Assembly: GCA_016717325.1 (NCBI GenBank)
Contig: JADKFV010000009.1
Coordinates: 62,001 to 126,000, forward strand
Source: Bacteroidota bacterium
GTDB lineage: Bacteria > Bacteroidota > Bacteroidia > AKYH767-A > OLB10
Length of the DNA stretch: 64,000 bases
Direction of reading: 5' to 3'
The notes beneath the pieces were generated by a model, which was given only the letters and a program-made list of their open reading frames with translations, had not been told where the DNA came from and ran no database searches. The position numbers were made by a program, and so were the translations under genes. This document shows positions 36,254 through 45,017 of the stretch, piece after piece (position 1 is the first letter of the stretch; the number at the start of each line of letters is the position of its first letter).

Positions 36254-36766
36254 TTGGTTGTTAGGGATAGTCATTGTGAGGATGGTCATTTGTCATTTCA
36301 AATACCGTCATTGGTCATTGTGAAATAGTTATTGGTTATTGAGTTATTTGGTTGTTGCCTTTGGCATGCTGAGTGTCACAGTGAGTGTTGTCACCCTGAG
36401 CGCAGTCGAAGGGATTCTCGAACTGCGAAGCATCTCTGCTTATTATTGGTCATTGTCACCCTGAACGAAGTCGAAGGGATTCTCGAACTTCGAAACAATC
36501 TCTGCCAGTCATTGGTCATTTGTGCGCCAGCCATTGTTTGTGTCCTCACAAACAATTCCCAAGCACTAAATTGTTTCAATTATTTTTGGTCAATCTCGTC
36601 ATTGCGAATTGTCACCCTGAGCGCAGTCGAAGAGATTCTCGAACTGCGAAACAATCTCTCACAGTCATTGAACCTAATTTGCATTCCAATCTTAAACTTT
36701 AATTTTCAATTTCTAATTCAATTTTTTCCTACCTTCGTTACCAAGTCCTTTTAAAATATTATTGAT
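36254..36766 (+). repeat. Dispersed repeat mosaic, site 4
   Basis: Three plus-strand copies of the dispersed core (near 36392-36413, 36457-36478, 36613-36634) with flanking ATTCTCGAACT(G/T)CGAA modules, one GCCATTGTTTGTGTCC module (near 36531-36546) and low-complexity GTTATTGGTTATTGAG. This is the densest of the four sites. Reading frames that cross it have no protein-like character. Confidence 0.8.
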
Positions 36767-38812
36767 ATGAAAAAATTACTCGCAATTTATTTCTTGCTAT
36801 TTGCATTTATTCAAAACTTGAATGCACAACAAGTACATGGTGGTGAATTTAATTTTCAACATTCTGAATGTTTGGATAAACAGCAACGCGAAAAAATATT
36901 TATCGACTTAGAACAAAGCCGTCAAGCACTTATTGCGCAAGGATTATTGCAGCCCACAAATCCAAATGCAAAAATGATTACCCTTTTCGATTGGCCTTTG
37001 AAACAAGCAGCAGGAATAAACGACCCCGGTTATTACTCCATTTCTAATTATGTAGATCAGGATAACACTGCAAATATCCTCGATTACAATTGTGGTAACA
37101 TAACATACAATGGCCACCATGGTACCGATATTTTTACCTGGCCTTTTTGGTGGTATAAAATGGATAATAATCAGGTGGAAATTATAGCTGCTGCACCCGG
37201 CACAATTATTTATAAAAGTAACGGTAACTTCGATCGCAGTTGTGCTTCGAATAATAATAACTGGAATGCCGTGTATGTGCAACACAGCGATGGCAGTGTG
37301 GCATGGTACGGACATATGAAAAACAATAGCTTGACAGCCAAGGCAATAGGGCAAACAGTAGTGGCTGGCGAATACCTTGGTGTGTTGGGTAGTTCGGGCA
37401 ACTCTACCGGTCCACATTTACATTTCGAAGTTTACAACCCCTCAAACGTTTTGGTTGATCCCTTTAGCGGTGCTTGCAATTCATTAAATGCATTAACATG
37501 GTGGAACAATCAATTGCCTTACAAGCAATCGGGCTTAAATAAAATAATGACACACAGCACACCGCCAGTATTTCCAGCTTGCCCTACAACCGAAACACCA
37601 AATGCAAAGAATGAATTCTGTGCCGGCAATACTGTTTATTTTTCTGCCTATTATCGCAATCAACAAAACGGACAAGTGCTTACTCATAAAATTTACCGCC
37701 CCGATAATTCAATATTTCAACAATGGACTCAAACGTTTACTACATTTTATCAGGCTTCGTGGTGGTACTATTCGTGGACACTTCCCGGCAATGCACCTTC
37801 CGGCAATTGGCGCTACGAAATTGCATATAATGGAAGCACCTATAATCATATATTTACGGTGGGGCCTCCTGTTGTAGTGGTTACACCGCCCGGCCCTGTG
37901 ACTTTATGTGCCGGCAGTTCAGTAACCATTATTTCATCGGCCGGTACCGGAAATATTTGGAGCAATGGTGCTACTACACAATCCATAACCGTAAATACTG
38001 CCGGTACGTATACAGTTAGTGTTAGTAATGCTTGCGGCACAGCCACATCGACCCCCGTGGTTGTAAATACTGTTGCTTTGCCTACAGCTACTATATCGAC
38101 TAACACTCCAACTACATTTTGCAGTGGTGGCAGTGTAACTTTAAATGCAAATACTGGAGTTGGCCTCACATATGTTTGGAAAAAAAATGGTGTTGTGATT
38201 GCCAATGCAACCGCATCGACCTATGTGGCAAATAAAACAGGAAATTATCGTGTGGTGGTTACCAATGCGAATGGATGTAGTAAATCTTCTGCGGCTAAAG
38301 TTGTTACGGTAAATGGTTTACCAACTGCCACTGTTACTCCTGCCGGCCCAATTGCTTTTTGTGCCGGTGATAGTGCCGTACTCTCTGCCAATCAGGGTAT
38401 AGGTTTAACGCATCAATGGAAAAAATTCTCGAACAATATTAATGGCGCTACATCATTTAGTTATACCGCAAAAACTGCAAGTACGTATAAGGTAGTGGTT
38501 ACAAATGCTAATGGCTGTGTACGAACTTCTAATGCTGTGGTTGTTTCTGTAAACTGCAGGCTGTTTGCTGCAACTAATAATAATGCCATTCAATATGATG
38601 CACAATCAAATTCGATAATAGTGATAGCGGAGGTTGATGAGGTATCTGATGGAACATTAACCATTTGGAGTATGGATGGCCGCAAAATAAGCGAGCTGAC
38701 CGCAATGCCAAACGAAATGACAAAGTTGAAACCTGAATTAAATTCAGGAGTGTACTTTGTTCAGTTTCAAAATGACGAAACAACAATTTCGTCAAAGATT
38801 ATTGTTCAGTAG
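36767..38812 (+). CDS. M23 metallopeptidase with Ig-like repeats and T9SS sorting domain
   Basis: 681 aa. Signal peptide MKKLLAIYFLLFAFIQNL (cleavage near NAQQ). M23 domain at residues 95-245 with zinc ligands in GHHGTDIF and HLHFEVY and YGHMKNNSL in between; the family cuts peptidoglycan cross-bridges or glycine-rich peptides. Residues 360-600 hold three PKD/Ig-like repeats (LCAGSSVTI, FCSGGSVTLNA, FCAGDSAVLSA). Residues 605-681 are a sorting domain (IIVIAEVDEVSDGTLTIWSM, GVYFVQFQNDETTISSKIIV). A surface-anchored or secreted lysin-like protein. Confidence 0.88.
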   Translation: MKKLLAIYFLLFAFIQNLNAQQVHGGEFNFQHSECLDKQQREKIFIDLEQSRQALIAQGLLQPTNPNAKMITLFDWPLKQAAGINDPGYYSISNYVDQDNTANILDYNCGNITYNGHHGTDIFTWPFWWYKMDNNQVEIIAAAPGTIIYKSNGNFDRSCASNNNNWNAVYVQHSDGSVAWYGHMKNNSLTAKAIGQTVVAGEYLGVLGSSGNSTGPHLHFEVYNPSNVLVDPFSGACNSLNALTWWNNQLPYKQSGLNKIMTHSTPPVFPACPTTETPNAKNEFCAGNTVYFSAYYRNQQNGQVLTHKIYRPDNSIFQQWTQTFTTFYQASWWYYSWTLPGNAPSGNWRYEIAYNGSTYNHIFTVGPPVVVVTPPGPVTLCAGSSVTIISSAGTGNIWSNGATTQSITVNTAGTYTVSVSNACGTATSTPVVVNTVALPTATISTNTPTTFCSGGSVTLNANTGVGLTYVWKKNGVVIANATASTYVANKTGNYRVVVTNANGCSKSSAAKVVTVNGLPTATVTPAGPIAFCAGDSAVLSANQGIGLTHQWKKFSNNINGATSFSYTAKTASTYKVVVTNANGCVRTSNAVVVSVNCRLFAATNNNAIQYDAQSNSIIVIAEVDEVSDGTLTIWSMDGRKISELTAMPNEMTKLKPELNSGVYFVQFQNDETTISSKIIVQ

Positions 38813-38859
38813 AGAATATTTTATGAGCAATTAAAATACCTCAACAACAAAATATCCAA

Positions 38860-41181
38860 CTATCTTCTCTTCTTCGATTTTTTGCCTGAGTATTTTTGGT
38901 TGCGTTTAGGATGACTAAAATTCGAAGGTTGCCTTTCGGTTCTTGCACGCATTGGTGCATCTTCATCGTACACCATAAAATCAATTTGTTTGCGTTGCAG
39001 GTCGGTATTTTTTACCATCACTTGTAATTTATCGCCAAGCTGAAAAGTATTGCCACCGCGCGAACCACGCAGACAATAATTTTTTTCGTCAAGTTCGTAA
39101 TAGTCATCATTCAAATCGCGCAGTCTTATCATGCCTTCGCATTTGCTATCGACCAATTCTACAAACATGCCCCATTCACTCACGCCCGATACAATGCCAT
39201 CGAACACCTCGGTCATGCGTGCCTGCAGGTATTGCACTTGTTTGAATTTAATTGATGCACGTTCTGCCTCGGTTGCCTGCACTTCCATAGCCGATGAATG
39301 TTTGCATGCTTGCGCATAATATGCTACAGGTTCGCTTGCTTTACCATCGAGGTAATATTGTAATAAACGATGTGCCAACACATCGGGGTAGCGCCTTATT
39401 GGCGAAGTAAAATGCGAGTAGTAGTCGAAAGCCAAACCATAGTGACCTATATTATTGGTATCGTATTTTGCTTTTGCCATGCTGCGAATTGCAAGCGTTT
39501 CCAATAAATTTTGTTCGGGCTTGCCTGCCACATCTTTTATTAATTTATTGATGGACTTCGAAATATTTTTTTCGCTTTGCACATCCATCTTGTAACCAAA
39601 CTTGGCAGCAAACTGTGCAAAGGTTTTTATCTTTTCAGGATCGGGCACATCGTGAATACGATAAACAAAAGTTTTATGGCCTGCCACATCTTTGGTTTTT
39701 CCTTCGGTGTTCAACAAATATTTTGCACTGTATTTTCCTACAAAAGTGGCAACACGTTTATTGGCAAGCAACATAAACTCTTCTATAAGTTGATTGCTAT
39801 CTTTCATCATTTTTAAAAAAACACCTACCGGCATTTTTTCCTCATCGAGTTTAAATTTTACTTCTACTTTATCGAAGTTAATAGATCCATTTATAAACCT
39901 TTGTTTGCGCAGTGATTTGGCAATTTTATTCAGCAATAATAATTCTGTAGCCAGTGTTCCTTTTTTATCTTCGAGTACTTGTTGTGCTTGCTCATAGCTG
40001 AATCTATTATCACTATGTATAACAGTGCGACCAAACCATTCGTTAATCAATTCACCGGCCTCTGTCATTTCAAAAACTGCGCTGAAACAAAGTTTATCTT
40101 CGTGAGGCCTAAGCGAACAAACATGGTTCGATAATTTTTCGGGCAACATAGGGATTACTCTGTCAACTAAATAAATGGAAGTGGCACGCGAATATGCTTC
40201 CTTATCTAATGCAGTACCGGGCACTACATAGTGTGATACATCGGCAATGTGAATTCCTATTTCGTAATTTCCGTTTGGCAATTTTTGAATTGATAAAGCA
40301 TCGTCAAAATCTTTTGCGTCTTCGGGATCAATGGTAAATGTGGTGATGCCACGCATATCGCGCCTGGCTTTAATTTCCTTTGCCGAAATATCGAGCGGAA
40401 TTTTATCAGCCTCATCCTCCACTTCTTTATCGAACGATAGTGGAAAACCATATTCAACAAGAATGGCATCCATCTCCACACTATGATTACCGGGCATACC
40501 CAGTACTCGCAAAATTTCGCCTGCAGGATTTTTTGCATCGGGCAGCCACTCTACAATTTTTGCCACAGCCTTTTCTCCGTCTTTAGCGCCATGCAATTTA
40601 CCCGGAAGAATAAATATGTCAGTATTGTTTTTAACGCCACTTGGAATTAGAAAAGCAATTTTATTTTGAATATGAACTGTGCCTACAAACTCGGTACGGG
40701 CGCGCTTCACCACTTCTACTACTTCGCCTTCGGCACGCCTGTTGGCACGATGTGCAAACAGCGAAATTTTTACTGTATCGCCATTCAATGCATTCAAAGT
40801 GTTGTTGGGCGATATGTAAATATCCTGTTCAAAGTCGGCATTCTTTACATAAGCACTTCCGCTTGCCGAAAAATCGATGGTGCCTTCTACCAAAACTTCC
40901 ACAGGCACAATTTTATATTTGCCTTTATCGGTTTCGGCAATAATTTTTGCATCGCACATTTTTTTTAGGCAATCAACTATGGCTTGTCGCAAATCTTCTT
41001 CGGTGTAATTGTGTTCGAATATTTGTGCGGCAAAATATTCGTCTTCGTATTTCAATGCCTTTGCCAGTTGCTTGTAGTTGAATGCTTTGGTAACATGCAT
41101 CTTAAATATTTGTTGCAACGATTGCGCTAAGGCTACATTCTGGGCCGGTGTTAGTTGTTTTGTTTTTGGTTTTAATTTCAT
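38860..41181 (-). CDS. rnr: Ribonuclease R (VacB/RNase II family)
   Basis: 773 aa, the usual length. Cold-shock-like domains at residues 80-240, the RNB catalytic domain with RRDMRGITTFTIDPEDAKDFDDALS (metal-binding Asp cluster), RLLQYYL and FKQVQYLQARM, the S1 domain near residues 650-730 (FDGIVSGVSEWGMFVELVD), and a basic tail (KRNQKYSGKKSKKRR). A processive 3'-5' exoribonuclease that degrades structured RNA. It has a good promoter at 41248-41275. Confidence 0.96.
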   Translation of the reverse strand: MKLKPKTKQLTPAQNVALAQSLQQIFKMHVTKAFNYKQLAKALKYEDEYFAAQIFEHNYTEEDLRQAIVDCLKKMCDAKIIAETDKGKYKIVPVEVLVEGTIDFSASGSAYVKNADFEQDIYISPNNTLNALNGDTVKISLFAHRANRRAEGEVVEVVKRARTEFVGTVHIQNKIAFLIPSGVKNNTDIFILPGKLHGAKDGEKAVAKIVEWLPDAKNPAGEILRVLGMPGNHSVEMDAILVEYGFPLSFDKEVEDEADKIPLDISAKEIKARRDMRGITTFTIDPEDAKDFDDALSIQKLPNGNYEIGIHIADVSHYVVPGTALDKEAYSRATSIYLVDRVIPMLPEKLSNHVCSLRPHEDKLCFSAVFEMTEAGELINEWFGRTVIHSDNRFSYEQAQQVLEDKKGTLATELLLLNKIAKSLRKQRFINGSINFDKVEVKFKLDEEKMPVGVFLKMMKDSNQLIEEFMLLANKRVATFVGKYSAKYLLNTEGKTKDVAGHKTFVYRIHDVPDPEKIKTFAQFAAKFGYKMDVQSEKNISKSINKLIKDVAGKPEQNLLETLAIRSMAKAKYDTNNIGHYGLAFDYYSHFTSPIRRYPDVLAHRLLQYYLDGKASEPVAYYAQACKHSSAMEVQATEAERASIKFKQVQYLQARMTEVFDGIVSGVSEWGMFVELVDSKCEGMIRLRDLNDDYYELDEKNYCLRGSRGGNTFQLGDKLQVMVKNTDLQRKQIDFMVYDEDAPMRARTERQPSNFSHPKRNQKYSGKKSKKRR

Positions 41182-41247
41182 AAATTCTTTATTCTATTTC
41201 TATATTCAGTATAAAAAGTAGTTTTGTATTTGCTAATATATTGGCGG

Positions 41248-41275
41248 CAAAGGTAATTGATGTTTTTTAGTCAAA
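41248..41275 (-). promoter_or_regulatory. Promoter of rnr
   Basis: TTTG at 41275-41272, spacer of 16 nt, TACCTTTG at 41255-41248 (minus strand). It lies 67 nt before the rnr ATG and fits TTG/TAnnTTTG well. Confidence 0.6.
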
Positions 41276-41339
41276 GCATTTTTGCTTAAAATTTATTGAA
41301 ATGTTATCCTCGAGTATTTTAAAACCGAAAAAGAAAATA

Positions 41340-42791
41340 ATGAAAGCCGGAATAAATAGTATTAAAATTGGTGCAAACAAATTTATTGCAATCGCAATAT
41401 TAATAATATGTTCTCATACAGTTAATGCACAACTAACAATTATACTCGACAGTGTTCCGCGTTACTACACTCCACTTTTCGACTCGGTGTATATAGGCGG
41501 CTCATTTAATAATTGGGCAATTGGAAGTGCCGCTTATGCTTTGCTTCCCAATGCAAATGGCAAGCCACAAATAACATTAAACGATACCGGCACCATTCAG
41601 TTCAAATTTGCCCATGGTGGCTGGGCATCGGTGGAAGTTAATAGCAGCGGAGGCTATGTGCCCAACCGGACTTATACCTTCACAGGAAATGCCGATACTA
41701 TTCATATTACAATTCCCAACTGGGCCGATTCTTATACTGCATCAACACACACTGTAACTAATACTGTATACGTAGTGCAGGATAATATGTGGATGCCGCA
41801 GCTTGCACGCTATCGAAGAGTGTGGATTTATTTACCCAACGATTATTATACCTCAAACAATTATTACCGCACAGTATATATGATGGATGGACAAAATGTT
41901 TTTGATGCAGCCACCTCATTTGCCGGTGAATGGTATGTGGATGACTCTTTAAAAGTGGCGCAGCTTGCCGGGGACTCCGGTGCTGTAGTTGTTGCCATTG
42001 ACAACGGTGGACAGTACAGACTCGATGAGTATTGTCCATTTATTAATACACAGTATGGCGGAGGGCAAGGCGATTTGTTTACCGACTTTTTAGTCAATAC
42101 ACTCAAGCCTGTGATAGATGCAAATTTCCGCACCTATACCGATAGAGAGCACACCGCAATTGCCGGCAGCAGTGTTGGGGCTTATATTGCTTTGTATGCT
42201 GGCATAAAGCATCAGGCAGCGTTTAGTAAAGTGGGAATATTTTCTCCCGCCTATTGGTTTCAAGACAGCATATACACTTTTGTAAAAAATAGTACTGCAC
42301 AATTCCCTCTGCGATTTTATCAGGTATGCAGCGTAAACGAAGGTGGCAGCGTGGTATATAACATGAACCGCATGCGCGATACCTTAATTGCCAGTGGATT
42401 TTCTTCAAATGATATATATAATATTTCGCGCAGCTATGGCTCACATAGCGAAACATTTTGGCGCAGAGAATTTATTCCGGCATATACATGGCTGTTTAGT
42501 AATTCCATTGGCAATTACTTTATCGAATATATGCACAGCGATAAATTATCAGTATACCCAAACCCGGCTGATACATTTATTTCTATAGTTCATCATTTGA
42601 AAAAAGGAGAAATAAAATCGATCCGCATTTTTAATGTGGAAGGGAAAGAACAATTTGCAGCAGACAATAATATCACACCGCAAGATTATAAATCAACCAT
42701 AAGCATAAACCTAACCACAGGTGTATACGTAGTTTGGATTTTAGATAATAACGATAAGTTATTCACTAAGAAATTTGTGGTGAGGCGGTGA
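41340..42791 (+). CDS. Esterase-like alpha/beta hydrolase with T9SS sorting domain
   Basis: 483 aa from the ATG at 41340 (MKAGINSIKIG, signal peptide ending near VNAQ); the ATG at 41301 would add 13 residues and is less likely. Residues 25-125 are an E-set/CBM48-like domain (YIGGSFNNWAIGS). Residues 140-390 match the esterase D/putative-esterase fold, with nucleophile GSSVG in AIAGSSVGAYIAL and a late His in SRSYGSHSETFW. Residues 410-483 are a sorting domain (KLSVYPNPADTFISIVH). Probably a surface ester hydrolase, for example of acetylated or feruloylated polysaccharides. Confidence 0.87.
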   Translation: MKAGINSIKIGANKFIAIAILIICSHTVNAQLTIILDSVPRYYTPLFDSVYIGGSFNNWAIGSAAYALLPNANGKPQITLNDTGTIQFKFAHGGWASVEVNSSGGYVPNRTYTFTGNADTIHITIPNWADSYTASTHTVTNTVYVVQDNMWMPQLARYRRVWIYLPNDYYTSNNYYRTVYMMDGQNVFDAATSFAGEWYVDDSLKVAQLAGDSGAVVVAIDNGGQYRLDEYCPFINTQYGGGQGDLFTDFLVNTLKPVIDANFRTYTDREHTAIAGSSVGAYIALYAGIKHQAAFSKVGIFSPAYWFQDSIYTFVKNSTAQFPLRFYQVCSVNEGGSVVYNMNRMRDTLIASGFSSNDIYNISRSYGSHSETFWRREFIPAYTWLFSNSIGNYFIEYMHSDKLSVYPNPADTFISIVHHLKKGEIKSIRIFNVEGKEQFAADNNITPQDYKSTISINLTTGVYVVWILDNNDKLFTKKFVVRR

Positions 42792-42937
42792 TGGCTCTGC
42801 GGAACACAGATTTTTATGACGGTGATGATGAATTATGATTTTTGAATTTCAATCTGCATTGATCATAAAAAGCATAAGAATCAGCGTTCTGTTCCGAAAT
42901 CCAAAATATTTTATTTTTAAAAAAAATCCAGAAAATA

Positions 42938-44476
42938 TTATTTCGCCCGCTTACCACTAAGTGTATATCTTACAAAAGCACCGAGTTGATGGCCATCTAC
43001 TGTATAACGGCCTACGGTGTGGTATTTTGTATCGGGCAATATGTGATACTCGGCATCAATAATTTTTTGAAACGAGTATGTAAAATTTACTCCTACCGTT
43101 ATCATGTTTTTCTTTTTTAATTGTTTTGAAATAGATGGCTCGAAGTAAAGTCCTTTTAAGAGGCGAGGTTCGGGTTCGTAGTAAAAATCGTGGTCGACAA
43201 TAAATATAGTATTGATTGTGTTTGCAACTCCAAAACCATAAAAAAGCATAGTGTATGATAGAGGGTAAAAATATCGAATGCTTAAACCCGATGAAATTGC
43301 AAAAGAGTAATTGTTTATAAATTGATAATGATAAGAAGCCCCCAATTTTAGAGCAGGATTTAATCTTATGAAAAAGCTTGAATAAATGTTATCCCTATCT
43401 AGCACATCGGGGTAGTCTTGTTTTTTTAAATTTACCTTACCGCCAAGTTTATCCAAATTCATTATTGCCATAACATTTAAACCCCATTTATTATTAAACA
43501 TACGAGTATATCCCAATCCAAATGATGTAGTCCACATTTGCCAAGGTTCCATTTTAATATTGCCAATAATGTTTTTGTATTGGGGACTAAAAACCCAATT
43601 GTGCGATGCCTCCAAATAAAATTGATTGCGCCTGGTGATGTGAGTGTATAAAGGTTTTACATAATCTATGGGTTTAGGCCTTTTATTGTGGTTGTATAGG
43701 TATTGATAAATTAAACCTACACCAATTTGATTGCCACTATAACTCCAAGTGCCACTACTCTCGTATGGTGTTTTTTCAAATAATTTATAATAGCCGCTAA
43801 ACATTTTTTTAAATCCCAAATGATAATTTATGCTTATGCCAACCTGATGTTGGTTTATTTGTTTCAATATATCAATGTTAAAATTGGCATAGCCAACTGT
43901 AGGATTTTTTTCAAGATTTGTAATTTCTAATCGAGCAACTTCAATATCTATTTCAGTTGTATCATTTACCACACGTGTACCAACGCCAATGCCTAATCCA
44001 ATACGGCCAAAATCTTTAAATCCTAAACCAACCGAAGGGTGTATTTTGTAGTTAGAATTGATAGCAAACTGATGTCCATAATTTATTTCAAGCCCGCCAC
44101 AAAATTTACTTCCTTTAGTTAGCTCATTGTAGTTTGGATTATTTGGCACAAAAGTAAAATTTCTAAAGTCTATATTTAAACCATATTCTTGCAATGAGGC
44201 AATGGCATTAACATTTAAATAATCATTCTGATCGAAATTCAAATTCCATCCAAGCCTTAATTGATTTGAATTTAGTCTTATTGGATTTATGTACAACAGG
44301 CCATTATGTGTTTCGATTTTTTGCATTGGGCCAAAATACTTTTGTGCACTTATTAAAATTGAATGGTGACTATTGAGCTGCCCGAATGAGATTTTTACAC
44401 CGAAAAATATTACATATAAAAATTGAAGCCAAATTTTTGGCTTCAATTTACAAAATATATTCTTTCCTAATTTCAA
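42938..44476 (-). CDS. Outer-membrane beta-barrel-like protein, module copy B
   Basis: 512 aa starting with a TTG (44476); upstream the frame is closed by a TGA and the region between has no ATG. Signal peptide KPKIWLQFLYVIFFGV, cleavage near SFGQ. The rest alternates hydrophobic/aromatic strands with polar loops and ends FVRYTLSGKRAK. It shares with copy A (45018-46556) the stretch TRRNQFYLEASHNW and EPWQMWTTSFGLGYTRM at high identity, while the N-terminal third has diverged. The last 150 bp are about 87% identical to copy A. Its signal-peptide codons contain a perfect hairpin. No known family recognised. Confidence 0.8.
   Translation of the reverse strand: MKLGKNIFCKLKPKIWLQFLYVIFFGVKISFGQLNSHHSILISAQKYFGPMQKIETHNGLLYINPIRLNSNQLRLGWNLNFDQNDYLNVNAIASLQEYGLNIDFRNFTFVPNNPNYNELTKGSKFCGGLEINYGHQFAINSNYKIHPSVGLGFKDFGRIGLGIGVGTRVVNDTTEIDIEVARLEITNLEKNPTVGYANFNIDILKQINQHQVGISINYHLGFKKMFSGYYKLFEKTPYESSGTWSYSGNQIGVGLIYQYLYNHNKRPKPIDYVKPLYTHITRRNQFYLEASHNWVFSPQYKNIIGNIKMEPWQMWTTSFGLGYTRMFNNKWGLNVMAIMNLDKLGGKVNLKKQDYPDVLDRDNIYSSFFIRLNPALKLGASYHYQFINNYSFAISSGLSIRYFYPLSYTMLFYGFGVANTINTIFIVDHDFYYEPEPRLLKGLYFEPSISKQLKKKNMITVGVNFTYSFQKIIDAEYHILPDTKYHTVGRYTVDGHQLGAFVRYTLSGKRAK
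44420..44449 (-). promoter_or_regulatory. Terminator-like hairpin inside signal-peptide codons, copy B
   Basis: Perfect 14-bp inverted repeat AAATTGAAGCCAAA/TTTGGCTTCAATTT with a 2-nt centre, followed on the coding strand by TTATATG (T5 run at the stem end). It lies 27-57 nt after the OMP start codon and encodes KLKPKIWLQF. A functional attenuator would reduce OMP transcription relative to the upstream gene. Confidence 0.6.
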
Positions 44477-44480
44477 ATAA

Positions 44481-45017
44481 TTAATAGGTTTTATTCATTG
44501 AATATTGTCCAACAATATGATAATTAAAATGTATTGCTCCTGTTGGGTGTGATAGATAGGGATTCAGAAAAATCCAAGATCCCAAAGGAATGCCTTTCTT
44601 TAGCCTATTTCTGCGCTTTTCTTTAATTTGCGAATAAGCTGAAGGAGAGGTATTACAAGTAGTACCAGCCAATTCCAACCGTAATGTTGTTTTATAATTC
44701 TTCCAATGTCCATTTGCTTTTTTCTTATACGAAACAATTTTTGAATTAATATGTGGCTTTACTAAGTCAAATACGCCACCCCCTTGTCTGAATTTCGCTT
44801 TCCATTTAAATTGTTTATATCCATTATTTCCATATTTTTGTAAATCACATTTTTTTTCATTGCTAATACAATCTGGATTCCCTGATGAATTTGATAAAAG
44901 GGCAGGAGTAATAGAAGGATCCTTAGCTAGATTAGCAGGGTCTTTACCTATATTTGGAATATCATTGCATGTTGCATTTGCTTTAACCCAGAGCTCACCT
45001 GTATTATCAATTAAATA
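44481..45017 (-). pseudogene. Start-less C-terminal copy of the lipoprotein, module copy B
   Basis: Directly after the TAA of OMP A the same frame continues open for 179 codons. It begins YLIDNTGELWVKANATCND, which aligns with YVIDTQGEMWVLPNATCND of lipoprotein A, and ends QYSMNKTY at 44484. Further matches are WKAKF(R/Q), SYKKKANGHWK against SHKKKANGKWK, and GAIHFNYHIVGQ against GAAHFNYEVVGQ. No ATG, GTG or TTG occurs in the first 113 codons and the lipobox is missing. Yet there is no stop or frameshift, although copy B has diverged widely from copy A. Translation might occur by read-through of the OMP A stop. Confidence 0.7.

Noticed and set aside
36332..36754. A 140-codon frame across the repeat mosaic
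   Set aside because: It only translates the dispersed repeats; similar peptides arise at each repeat site.
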